Positions 45,501 through 55,135 of a DNA stretch of 64,000 nt are shown here, piece after piece (position 1 is the first letter of the stretch; each line of letters opens with the position of its first letter). Made by a program: the position numbers and the translations under genes. The stretch lies in contig CM065307.1 in NCBI GenBank assembly GCA_033032175.1, positions 8,866,001 to 8,930,000 on the forward strand, read 5' to 3'. Below the pieces are notes generated by a model. That model saw only the letters and a list, made by a program, of their open reading frames with translations. It ran no database searches and was not told where the DNA came from. The stretch is from Saturnia japonica (lineage: Eukaryota > Arthropoda > Insecta > Lepidoptera > Saturniidae).

Positions 45501-46824
45501 TTTATGGACTTTGTGTGATATTACCTTTACCCACATTGTCACGCAACAGGTGTGATACATTCTCAAAAAAAAATTTTTTTTTTATATTATATTTGTTGTT
45601 TGTGAATAGTAGAACCCTACTTTTCGGAATGGTAAAGGCACTGCTGATGGCCCAGTTTTCAGAAATTTATTTCCTATTCTGTAATAGTAACAGTCATGGT
45701 TATGTAAAATGGTGATATATGGTAATGAGCTGGTCGATATGGTGATGTGATTTTACGATCGGTTCTAAGTTCTGTAAGATCCAACGTACAAACAAGACCA
45801 AAAAACTCTCTGGCTCAACTCTTAAACTCATGGCGGAGAGGCGTGAAATGATTCTGCAATCTTCGGGTGATGTGTGTACGTATAAGAAGCCCTATAGGCG
45901 CATCACCAAGTCATTGAAAGGTGACGGACGCCAATTATATAGCAATCCTATCCAGCGTATCCTATCTAATGTTATCAAAGGTAATAGAACGAAACAAAGT
46001 TTCTAAAGTATGAGCAAGAAATTTGTTTATTAGACAAAACCAGCTACTAAACTAAAGGCAGACGGCAGCATGATCTTATCAACCAAAGCTGAACTTTTGA
46101 CAGAGTTGGACGTCAACGCAGAAGCCTGTTATGAATCTAAGATCTAGATTAACCCGTGTAGGACCCGGCACTATACCGAAGACATACCGGAGATGTGCGA
46201 GATTAGTATGGCCCTCAAAGAGGTTAAAAACAAGAATGCTGCCGGCGATGACAGAATCACAGCCAAATTTTTGAAGGCGGTTGATAAACCAGTACCTATG
46301 GCCCTTGAGACTTCGTTTTAATTCACAAAGGAAAAACGCTGCAAGCAAAAACTAGAAGTAAGAAGGTGTTTTTCTAAAAAAAAGGCGATAACGCCCTGCT
46401 AAAAGTATATAGGCCACTTCTAAGCCATGTTTACAAGGTTTCAAGGTTTTTACGAACGATCTTGCGCACATGTTTATGATTTCCATCCTCCCAAACAAGC
46501 CGGTTTCCAAAAATACTTCAGTGCTGTGTACCACCAACATACCAACATACGCTACGACATTTGGCTGCGATCGAATAGAACTCTCTAAAGAAATTTCTCT
46601 GGCCTACCTCTCTTCATGTAAATCTAAATACCTAAATGCCTAGAATATTATACAATTTTATGTATATTACAGTCCCTTACCTCAGCAGATACTTCGGCGT
46701 ACTCGACATCTTCCGTTGACGTAATTTCTTCTATATCATGGCGTTTCAATTTCCGAAAGCCATCAGTCAACACCGTAAACCATAAACATATGATCAATAG
46801 TACCCATCTACCACAGCCTTGCAT
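42586..46824 (-). CDS. Secreted cysteine-rich protein, follicle cell protein 3C-like (3 coding exons)
   Basis: Exons at 46681-46824 (48 codons), 43526-43705 (60 codons) and 42586-42750 (54 codons plus TAA) join in phase 0, with GT donors (GTAAGG, GTATGT) and AG acceptors, to give 162 residues. Residues 1-22 are a signal peptide (WVLLIICLWFTVL core). Exon 1 continues with an acidic spacer. Ten cysteines follow at 52, 54, 93, 101, 105, 118, 137, 153, 154 and 162. Characteristic stretches are CGVFMSQQ, NCITKCLDV, ERDVHREKAFLFIKNC and SAGKEFCC. From memory these resemble insect follicle cell protein 3C-1, a small secreted protein of uncertain role; I am sure of the exon structure and secretion signal, less of the name. 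A non-coding first exon with TATA box probably lies near 48 kb. Confidence 0.78.
44035..44315 (-). repeat. tRNA-derived SINE, head damaged
   Basis: On the minus strand CGCGAGTTCGAATCCCTCC is a B box; the A-box part seen in the copy at 11715-11995 is missing. It lies in intron 1 of the secreted-protein gene. Confidence 0.55.
44625..44780 (+). repeat. Interspersed repeat, family G (partial)
   Basis: AAATTTATCTCTAATTGGGG, GGTGAAATACCTCC and TTATGTTGTGTTCTTGCGG match 27545-27790 and 33795-34040. Intronic. Confidence 0.5.
45795..46565 (+). pseudogene. RTE-type LINE fragment (start of reverse transcriptase)
   Basis: Plus-strand translation with stops and shifts shows LSGSTLKLMAERREMI near 45810, then MALKEVKNKNAAGDDRITAK near 46209-46268, then YRPLLSHVYK (about 46408-46440) and AGFQKYFSAVYHQHT (about 46500-46540). 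These are the region between endonuclease and reverse transcriptase of RTE LINEs. It lies antisense in intron 1 of the secreted-protein gene and is clearly dead. Confidence 0.75.
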
Positions 46825-46848
46825 TGCGATCAATCATATATTTTAGAA

Positions 46849-47110
46849 TTTATGTTCCAACTGAAAACTCAGCAGAACTATTTCAACATAAAATGTACAT
46901 ATATGCTAGAAATTGTAGTACAGTAGAACAAATCCAATCCAGAATACGTTTTCTTTTTACAAGAAATCCATTACTGCTATAGCCAAAGTTATGTTCCAAC
47001 TGAAAACACAAAAAAGCTATATTAGTATAAAAAAGGTATATGCTAGAAAATTTGGAGTTGTAGTGGTAAACTAATCCAGAATACTTTTTGTTTACAAGAA
47101 ATCCATAAAA
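46849..47110 (-). repeat. Diverged tandem duplication (about 120-140 bp units) covering a splice acceptor
   Basis: Both units start TATGTTCCAACTGAAAAC (plus strand, 46851 and 46990) and end TTTACAAGAAATCCAT. On the minus strand the first motif includes GTTTTCAG, the likely acceptor (AG at 46861-46862) for the exon with the signal peptide, so a second acceptor-like copy lies about 140 bp upstream. Confidence 0.65.
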
Positions 47111-47756
47111 GAATTGTACTGTACATCAGGCAAGCTGCTGAGAATTGCTGAGAAGCAGTGGCAAATTACGAGATCCGAGGCAACTCGACGTTACTAAATG
47201 AGGTCTCCAGCATTGCTGCCAGATGTTCGTCAGAATTAAAGTAAAAATATAACAAGTAAATCCGCCAAACATCCACATAGGCAACCTTTTTGTAGTATTT
47301 CCTCTTTCGCGGAAAACGGGATAGTAAAGTATAACTGTCGACTGTAGGACTTCCAGGCAAATGAACTTTTTGTAGTAAGTATAGCTTGTATTTTGATTAC
47401 TTATGTACGAGGCTTAAGCATCAAACCACATATTGGCTCGGTTTGGGGTTTGATTTCAATTATCTACTCGTGGAAGGCCTCCAAATCTCGAAGGTCTTCT
47501 AGAGTTATGATTTGGATGTCCCCCAGGACTGGTAGCCCCTAAGTTTGCCAATAGTTGGAAAGCTACGTAAAATGAAGTAGGTACGTCAAAGAGTAACGCA
47601 ACAATTGCAATGCAGGTGTCTTTTCGTAAGCACCAGAAACTTATAATTTCTAATCACTTACCAGAAGATCGGCCTAGACTATGTTTTAGCATGCAAAAAA
47701 TACAGAATTGCAGTAGGTAGATAAGCAAGCAAGTTACAACGTTCAAGTGTGTAATC

Positions 47757-47850
47757 TTTTTTTTTTTTAAGAACTGACTATACTGTTAGCCTGAGAGGCC
47801 CTGAAGACGCTGCGACTTTGACAGCTTCACCGAACTTGGTGTGTGTAATC
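47757..47850 (-). repeat. SINE-like 3' end with oligo(A) (minus)
   Basis: A T run (about 47759-47769) followed by AAGAACTGACTATACTGTTAGC and GACAGCTTCACCG is the reverse complement of the poly(A)-tailed 3' end at 55930-56024. Confidence 0.6.
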
Positions 47851-47977
47851 TGTCAGCAAGCACATAATATTTATAGGCTTAGTGTCTTATCATATCATCA
47901 CTAACATCATGTATAACAGCGATTGAAAAAAGGAAACTATATAAAATAAAAAATTAATCGAAGAGATATAAACTTAC

Positions 47978-48088
47978 CATAGATACTCACACCACAAAGT
48001 AAAAACTCGGGAATGATAAATATTTTGCGTTCACATCACTAACTCTTTTCAAAAACTATGTGATAAGCACACGTAAGGCAGCTTTATA
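47978..48088 (-). promoter_or_regulatory. Probable promoter and non-coding first exon of the secreted-protein gene
   Basis: On the minus strand TATAAA at 48083-48088 is followed by roughly 80 bases ending in a consensus donor CTATG|GTAAGT (exon edge 47978). This would splice to the acceptor just upstream of the signal-peptide exon (AG 46861-46862). No ATG-led frame competes strongly. Inferred from signals only. Confidence 0.5.
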
Positions 48089-48509
48089 AACCTCGCTCTG
48101 AAAATATTGACCATTTTTAAACGTTGCTTTTGTTAATTTGTACATCGAAACGTGTCCTTTAACAATACGAAGTAATTGTCAGCGATCACTAAAGAATTTG
48201 ATTTACGTGATAGATTATTACTTATCAATCAAGTATCATTTCTACAGTCATATACAGTTAATTTATATTTCATATTATGTATATTTCAATTAAAAGCATT
48301 ATATTAATTCATAAACATAATTTATTTCTCTTTATGGACTTTAAAAATACAAAATGATTTTATCAGTAACAAGTATTTTATTAAAATTTATATTGTATTA
48401 ATTCTACGCTACTTTTATATGAAATTTGATAACAGTGCCATTTTATACTTGTTCCTTAGAACAACGATTGAGAATTTGATTGTTTTAGGCTAACAAACAT
48501 CATATTCTA

Positions 48510-48750
48510 CACATATTATAAAACTGAGCCTCTGAACTGAACTATCTGTCCGTTTATATGCTTTTCACAAGAAAACCACATATCCGATTTACACGGGATT
48601 TTTTTAAATTCAAAGCTATAATATTTGGCCAGGTTATAGAATAAGCATATTTTGTTACTTAATGTTACGAATGAAATAAGCAGTGACGATATCGGTGAAT
48701 CAATTCGGAAAGAAAACGCTTTAAGGCGCTCTTGAATAGTTTACGCTGAG
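48510..48750 (+). repeat. Helitron-like or related degenerate repeat
   Basis: ACACATATTATAAAACTGAG start, CACATATCCGATTTACACGG block and a CAGTGACGATATCGG tail; similar in layout to the Helitron-like copies but diverged. Confidence 0.35.
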
Positions 48751-48879
48751 TAAATAGTAAAAGATATATCAATGTAATATACGACATAATTGTAAATATT
48801 AAAACGACCTATAAAAAGGGCAGCGATAGTATACGTCTATCTTCTAAGGATCAATCACAATAAGCATTTTTATCTTTAA

Positions 48880-49650
48880 AATAACGAGCGGGCAACCGCC
48901 GTGGAGTTGAGCGGGATTAGCACCATACCTGCGTGCGCTCGACCTACGGCATTTTGTAGTCCAGTCCAGTCTGCAGGGCTGGCGGGCACAGGCACAGCTA
49001 GTATTCATATAAAGTGACAAGATAGCCGAAGATGGTAACTCGCTAATCTTAGAAATAGCTAACAGTTGCCAGAAAACATCGGTATTCGCTTCCAGGCAAT
49101 TTCGGTCTTTAGGATAGTAACTGGTCAGGCGAGCGATACCTATTTTTTTTCGAACCGGGGCTTTGACAGCTTCACTGGGATTGTGGGCGAGCGCGGAAGG
49201 CATTCAGCCGCGAAAGCGAGGCCACAAGCTCAAGGGCTTCAAAGTGGCCGAACCTCGGCTAGCGCTTTTACCGTACCTACATGGAAATAAGTCACGATTT
49301 GACTAATCCGTAAAATTCGATCTACCTTTACTTATATACGTTTCTGTTTTCTGTGAGGAGTAATCTGGCAATTTGGTCTAACTAGCAAAAAAAGTCCCTT
49401 ACAGAACTTATGTACCTATCTGAGTGGTGTGTATGTGTGAAGTGCAGTATCATGTCTGTATGATAATAGCCAGTTGATGCAGTGTCACTATATCGCGCGA
49501 GCGGCTGCTGGCTAATGGGCTCCTTGCCGGAGAAACAGACCTAGGCTGGCGTTGCCGTTGGAGAGGGTGGTCGTGACGGGTCGATACAAACCGTCCTAAC
49601 ACAATGCTATGGTGTTTAACTTCAAGGGTTCAAGTTTATTGTAAGCTTCC
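48880..49650 (-). repeat. Composite GC-rich repeat region
   Basis: The right part (about 49440-49650) is the reverse complement of 18885-19075. The middle (about 49150-49225) carries GACAGCTTCACTGG and GCGAGCGCGGAAGGC, related to the SINE-like 3' family. The 119-codon minus frame at 48844-49203 lies within this repeat and is not called as a gene. Confidence 0.5.
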
Positions 49651-49659
49651 GACACGTCA

Positions 49660-51464
49660 CACTTTCTAAGCTGGCTACTGCAGATCTATTACTTCGATCT
49701 TTAAAATAAAAATGAAATGCAACATCATTTAATAAGTTGTTTGGAAATTTCTACAAAAATTGAAATTGATTTTGTATTGCTGTATTGTACCTAATGCTTT
49801 TTTTTTGTTCGTTTTGGTTCTGAATTTTTTTTCTGGAAAAAAGATCGGAATAGGTGTCGCCGTGGGCGAGTTATTGACTACTGGAAAGAGCAGAACAACG
49901 TCCGCGGGACTAGTTAGTTACTAATAATTTCAAATAACTTAACAAAAGCTGGCAATTTAGGTTTTTAAAAATGAAAATAAATATACGTGAACAAGCAAAA
50001 TATTTAATAAAATGACAGTACATTTTTACAGTGGAATAATAAAAAAGTATAGACTTCATAAATTTTTATATTCATAAGAATCCATTAAACATATAAACAA
50101 AACTCCTTACCTACAGAGTTTCAACCTTACGTAACATGATACGAAGAACAAAAGGATCAAAAACAACAAATAAAAAAAGAAACAAATAAACCTTATTACA
50201 ACAATTAACAAAGTAGACATTAGATTAGACAGCCGAAAAATATCAAGACTTTAAAATTACGTTACAATAATAATCTTTAAATCCATTGAACTTTTTACAT
50301 ACATATCTATAGTTATTATTATTAGTATAAGCATAAGTTATTCATTTCGAAATATTCCCTATTTCTTGTCTATTATAATTAAATATTTACGTGAAAGAAA
50401 ATCAGATCAGCAAATATGATGAGGTCACTGACATTGCTGATCAACAGCTTCGATTGTTCGAGCTAATAATATTGTCGAAACTTTTGTAATGAGTTGAAGA
50501 ATAAAAGCCGACTCTGCTGTCATATGTTATTATTTATTTGCCAATTCAACACTCTTACTGAACAGCATTTTTTATTTTTCTGTTACAAAATAACACGATT
50601 TCAAAAACAGCAAAAATCATTAAAGACGTGAAAACCTTACAATTTTTACTATATAGATGTATTATTTATTATATATACCTACTCTATAGAATTTTAAAAA
50701 GATGTCTTTTAACTTTAGACTAATTATTAAAAGAGAACATTCTTTAGGGATTGGTGTAAAATATGGCCGCGCAGACAAATTTTATTACGATAAAAAAATT
50801 ACCGATAGCGAAGTAATTATCTCTCTCTCTCCAGGACTCCGAGAATTCAAAAACTTTTGTGTAATTTTATTTAAATTGCCGTGCTTCACTTTTGTCTTAG
50901 CGGAATTCATCCAGCCCTTTTTTATACGTTGATGACTGATAACCGTTTTGTATGTTATACATTCATTCATATTCAGTAATATTAAAATATGATAAAACAA
51001 ATTATCATCACTACACACAAAGAATAGGGTTAAAAATCAGTGATTTACCAATATGTAATAGGAAATCTGTTAAATTATTACTTGCTACTACTCTTTATTT
51101 ATGTAGGAAACAAACTTTCAATTTCATATTCTCAAAAAAAAATTTAAGTATTACCATTTGTTTGCCCTACAGTTTTATTTAATTAAAAGCTTGGCATACA
51201 TTACAGTTAGCAAAAGGATTATAATATCCTCCAGAGAATGGGTTCAGAATCTTTGAATAAAATATGTATGATATCAAAATACCTACCGAATTTTAGGTTT
51301 GAAAAAGTGTGAAGGTACCGTTACCTACTTCTGATAATTAATTTTAATGGCCACAAAAATCTTCTATTCGTTTCATATAAAATGGCAAGGATATAATCAC
51401 ATTGATTGTAAATTTATTTATTTGATCACTACATTCCACATTTATCATAAATGTAATTATTATT
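49660..51464. other. No gene seen; AT-rich
   Basis: Open frames of 76-77 codons (50702-51182) overlap on both strands, with composition like the flanks and no domain; none is supported. Confidence 0.5.
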
Positions 51465-51687
51465 ACTAGCTGTGCCCGCGGCTACGCTCGCGTGGACGAC
51501 AGGTGAAAGTGTAATGCTTATATAAAATCGTATTTTCTTAAAACATACGGAGCGTGATATATTTTTTTTATAAAGATAATTAATTATCTAAGGACTAAAA
51601 CAATTTTTTTTACCAAAATCCATCCAATAGTTCTTGCGTGATGCGCTGTGTAAACCTGAATGATGAATCATTTTATTTATATAGATT
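51465..51687 (+). repeat. Interspersed retroposon-like repeat, family A
   Basis: CTAGCTGTGCCCGCGGCTAC head, TATCTAAGGACTAAAACAAT middle, TCATTTTATTTATATAGAT tail. Confidence 0.7.
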
Positions 51688-52416
51688 TATGAAATATGTT
51701 TTTTTTCCTCGCTATGCGATATCTCCGTAAATTTTTCTTATTATAACATCATTTTAAAGCTTATTTTTCCCGTTATTGACGAAACATAGACCAGTAGTTT
51801 ATAATTAATGTTTCCGTTAAAAAAATTATTAAAAAACTTTTTATATTAGGTATGCCGTTCATCATTGTTAATGAAAACATATTTAAGGCGCCATCTATTA
51901 ACCATCAGTTTGCTTAGATTGTTTTTTCTTTACTGTACGAATTTTTGTAAGTCTATATTAATAATTATATTTCATTAGGGAACAGGTTCTCGTGCGAGTA
52001 ATAAAGCAGTAATCTACGAAACTATCAGTCTCAATTTATTAATAACATAATAATATCATTTTGATTTTATTGGGCAATAAATACACCAATTGAAGAGTAT
52101 TATTGTATCAAATTTGTTTAAGGACCGAGGAAACATTTAATGTAAGTTTAATAATATTTCACAGCTATATTGTACTTTTTAAGTTAAAAACAATGACAGA
52201 TATATTATTTTTATAATTGGCACATGTGACAATGTATCACACTAAACTAGTTATAATATTAATTTATAATACTTTTAATGAAGTAGATAATTTCAATTTT
52301 GTAATATTTTAACTATTCCCTGATAAATACAAAATTACTTTACATTTCTGTCACAGTTAGAACATATTCCTAAGAAATAAATAATAATTAATCAAATATC
52401 ATAAAAACTATAAACT

Positions 52417-52893
52417 TTAACAGTCTTTAGCCAACATCAGCTTAGCTTCCCCTTCAAATACAACCTTCTTTTCTTCCTCAACAATACAGTAGAATTTAAC
52501 TTTGAGTATCTTTCTTACATCAATCAGTTCCACACTGATTGTCAGTTTCTCACCTACAAAGCACTTGTTTGGGAATTTCATTGTTTGAGACACAAGTACT
52601 GTACCAGGACCAGGTAAATGAGTACCAATGAGGCCGGCAACCAATCCATTGAGGAGTGCTCCATGCACTATAGGCCTCATATTACCATTATTATGATGTA
52701 GATAGTTATGATCTCCAGTTAGGTTGGAAAATGCATCGAGATCTTTCTGAGTAAGAGTCTTCTGAATTCTGATTTTATCACCAGCTTTAAAAGCAGTTCT
52801 GCTGAATGATGTTGTATGAATTTTGCATATCTTCTGATAATTCTTATTGTTCACCAAAATATAAGGAAACCTATTTGACAGCATTTTATTCAT
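52417..52893 (-). CDS. HTD2: Hydroxyacyl-thioester dehydratase type 2, mitochondrial
   Basis: 158 residues, single coding exon. It dehydrates (3R)-hydroxyacyl-ACP to trans-2-enoyl-ACP in the mitochondrial fatty acid synthesis pathway that supplies octanoate for lipoate. The N-terminal ~30 residues are basic and hydroxyl-rich with no acids, fitting a mitochondrial presequence. From about residue 36 a single MaoC-type hotdog domain follows, with the hydratase motif TGDHNYLH (catalytic Asp61 and His66), then VHGALLNGL and PGPGTVLVSQTMKF. Length is typical. The ATG at 52893 is the first in frame. It lies 104 bp downstream of the ARMC7 stop on the same strand. Family identity is strong. Confidence 0.92.
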   Translation of the reverse strand: MNKMLSNRFPYILVNNKNYQKICKIHTTSFSRTAFKAGDKIRIQKTLTQKDLDAFSNLTGDHNYLHHNNGNMRPIVHGALLNGLVAGLIGTHLPGPGTVLVSQTMKFPNKCFVGEKLTISVELIDVRKILKVKFYCIVEEEKKVVFEGEAKLMLAKDC

Positions 52894-52997
52894 TATTGTT
52901 TATGGATATGCAGTTTTTTTAAAGTCTCACTGCAGGACAATTTTTTTTATTCAAGTAGCAACAGTATGTGTCGTTTTCCCACACCTATAAATATGAT

Positions 52998-54915
52998 TTA
53001 ATTATGATTGCAAACATCTTGAAGAAATACAGTTGCCAGGTTTGCCAGTATCTTGTCTTCAGAATGCTTTATGTCCTGCATAAGTTTAATTACTTCTGGT
53101 GAAGACATTTCTGATTTTGTCAGATCATTACAAAGATATATAAGTGTAGTAATAGTGTCTGCCTTTGTTCTACTATATGGAGAACTCAGCAAAGCTATTA
53201 TAGGTTTCAGTTTTAAATGATTCTGTATATATTCTGCATTCAATGGATCTGAAATTATATAATGATAGATTACAGTTACTTATGTCATAGGTATATTTTA
53301 TAATATTTTAAAATATTAATTCTTGTTGCTTACAAGCAAGAGTGAAAACAATACACTACTCTTTAGGACAGTTGTGTAAATAACCTATTTCAAATGAGTT
53401 TTGAGACTTCCATCTATCATATGATAATGTGGTGGCATAAAAAAGGCATTTAAATAATAAAACAAGAGAGAATACAAATAAACATATTTACTTCGAATAG
53501 AAAATCTTATCGGAATCCTAAATATAAATATACTCAGAAATAAATAAATTGAAAGGTACTCCAAATTTTGTCACTGTTCTTTTAAATTTAGGCATATATA
53601 GTCTGCCTATTTCGATCTCTGATCATAGCGAATTATACTAAAATATAGCTAACAAAATATATACAGTGTAAACTCTTTATAATGTTATCCTTTATAACGA
53701 TAAACTCCCTATAATGTTGAAGTGAGCCCAACTTGGTTGGTTTGCGTTAAAACCCACATATTGAAACTCCACTCCATATCATGATAACTCTCTATAACGA
53801 CAAAAAATGCTAAGTCTCTTGAATTTCGTTATAAAGAGTTTACACTGTATATGGAACAAAATCTTAGCATGTAATGAGTGACACTGCCTAGAAAACATCC
53901 AGTATGGAATTTATTATAATACAAGAAATTTTTTAACAAAAATGAAAATCAATATCATAGATTTTGAGGAATTCCCTGGTGTATCTTCGAAGTAATTTCC
54001 AATGCCAGTGAAATTAAAATGGGACCAGCCTTGAGGTACACCCTTTCCAAAAAAAGAGTCATCCAAAGTAGTTCATAAACAAAGAAGTTATGACTTAACA
54101 TCCATAAAAAATATATATATACATTCAAATTAAGAATCTCTTCCTTTTGTTGAAATCGGTAAAAAAATATAATTGTTTTAGTATATATTAGGGTTAGGAT
54201 CTTACCTAAACAAAGATTGCAGATACCGGCAATAGCACAATGTAGCAATTTATTATCGGTTTCATTCTTTACGACATATATAAAAATGTCTAAAACACCA
54301 ACATCTCTGATGTATCTGAAGTTTATCGGATCATATGCAAAGTTTACTAAATTTGCCAAAACTTGAAGTTTTGCATCTACAAGTAAAACAATTCAATAAA
54401 TTACTTAAAATATTAATAGGAAATTACATAAAGTAAAAAACAGAGACATTACATATAACTTTAAATTTACTATAGGGTTTTTAGCTTAAGGTGCAAAAGC
54501 AGAGCGATACACTGTCCCAGATGGTAAGTACAGTACAACCGAATACATCCAACCAACCATAGTAATCCAAATACAACCGAGAGGTCAGTAATCCATCAGT
54601 AATCGTCGCTGTCATGCCAGCTAACATAAATATCTCTTCACGTTATGCTTCAAGAACCGACATTAGTCGGGAGACGGTTCAATAGTTTTGCGGCACCGTA
54701 GACATTGGGAGCTTCAAAAATCTCGTTTTATAAATATATAAAGAAGTTTTGGAACATAAGACCTGCTGAAAACATTTAAGGTAAACCATTCATCTAATTA
54801 TCTTACCGTATGATGCAGAATGTAAATATTCATCCACTAGCAACGAGAGAAAATTCTCACGATCTGTTCCATTTTGCGGAGTACGTTTCCGTAGTTGACC
54901 TTGAGTACTAAACAT
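52998..54915 (-). CDS. ARMC7: Armadillo repeat-containing protein 7 (3 exons)
   Basis: Exon 1 is 54807-54915 (ATG at 54913-54915, donor GTAAGA). Exon 2 is 54206-54376 (acceptor TTGTAG, donor GTAAG). Exon 3 is 52998-53248 (acceptor TTTCAG, TAA stop). They join in frame (109 + 171 + 251 bases) to 176 residues. Landmarks are FSTQGQLRKRT at the N terminus, LANLVNFAYDPINFRYIRD, IAGICNLCLDP across the exon 2/3 junction, and LSSPYSRTKADTITTLIYLC. These are the armadillo helices of ARMC7, a small protein that partners RBM48 in the minor (U12) spliceosome. Intron 2 carries a family E repeat and intron 1 a short repeat fragment. The start codon is only about 30 bp from a duplicated repeat block. Confidence 0.93.
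53931..54170 (+). repeat. Interspersed repeat, family E, in ARMC7 intron 2
   Basis: AATTCCCTGGTGTATCTTCG, TTCCAATGCCAGTGAAATTA, CCTTGAGGTAC and ACATTCAAATTAAGAATCTC match the other family E copies. It is antisense to the host gene. Confidence 0.65.
54493..54735 (-). repeat. Interspersed repeat in ARMC7 intron 1
   Basis: CCAGATGGTAAGTACAGTAC and following bases resemble the repeat at 36595-36780. Strand assignment is tentative. Confidence 0.4.
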
Positions 54916-54942
54916 TGATCGTAATTGTTATCAATGATACAA

Positions 54943-55135
54943 AATATTCAGCATCATAATAGTAGTTTTGTTAAATGGACATTTCAATGTCTATAGGTTA
55001 TGGCCTATAGTTCCCTATGTATTACACCAAGTCCACCATCATAATTATTTTATCAACAAAGTGCCAAGCGCCATCTATATACAAACGTACTCCGTGAGCG
55101 CATGTATTACTCTACTCTACTCTAGAGCCATAGAC
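54943..55135. repeat. Duplicated block R1, copy 1, next to the ARMC7 start
   Basis: About 190 bp (TATTCAGCATCATAATAGTA to the ACTCTACTCTAG run), nearly identical to 56979-57163 in the same orientation, with a few substitutions and a 2-base length change. It begins about 30 bp upstream of the ARMC7 ATG. Confidence 0.85.

Noticed and set aside
48844..49290. 119-codon minus-strand frame and 74-codon plus frame
   Set aside because: Both fall in a multicopy GC-rich repeat shared with 18.9-19.3 kb and 55.9 kb.
50702..51182. Pair of 76-77-codon frames on opposite strands
   Set aside because: Mutually overlapping, no protein similarity recognised, AT-rich background composition.
53955..54359. ARMC7 as a 134-residue protein from this frame
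   Set aside because: Only the part up to 54206 is exon; the remainder reads through a donor into intron 2 and a family E repeat.
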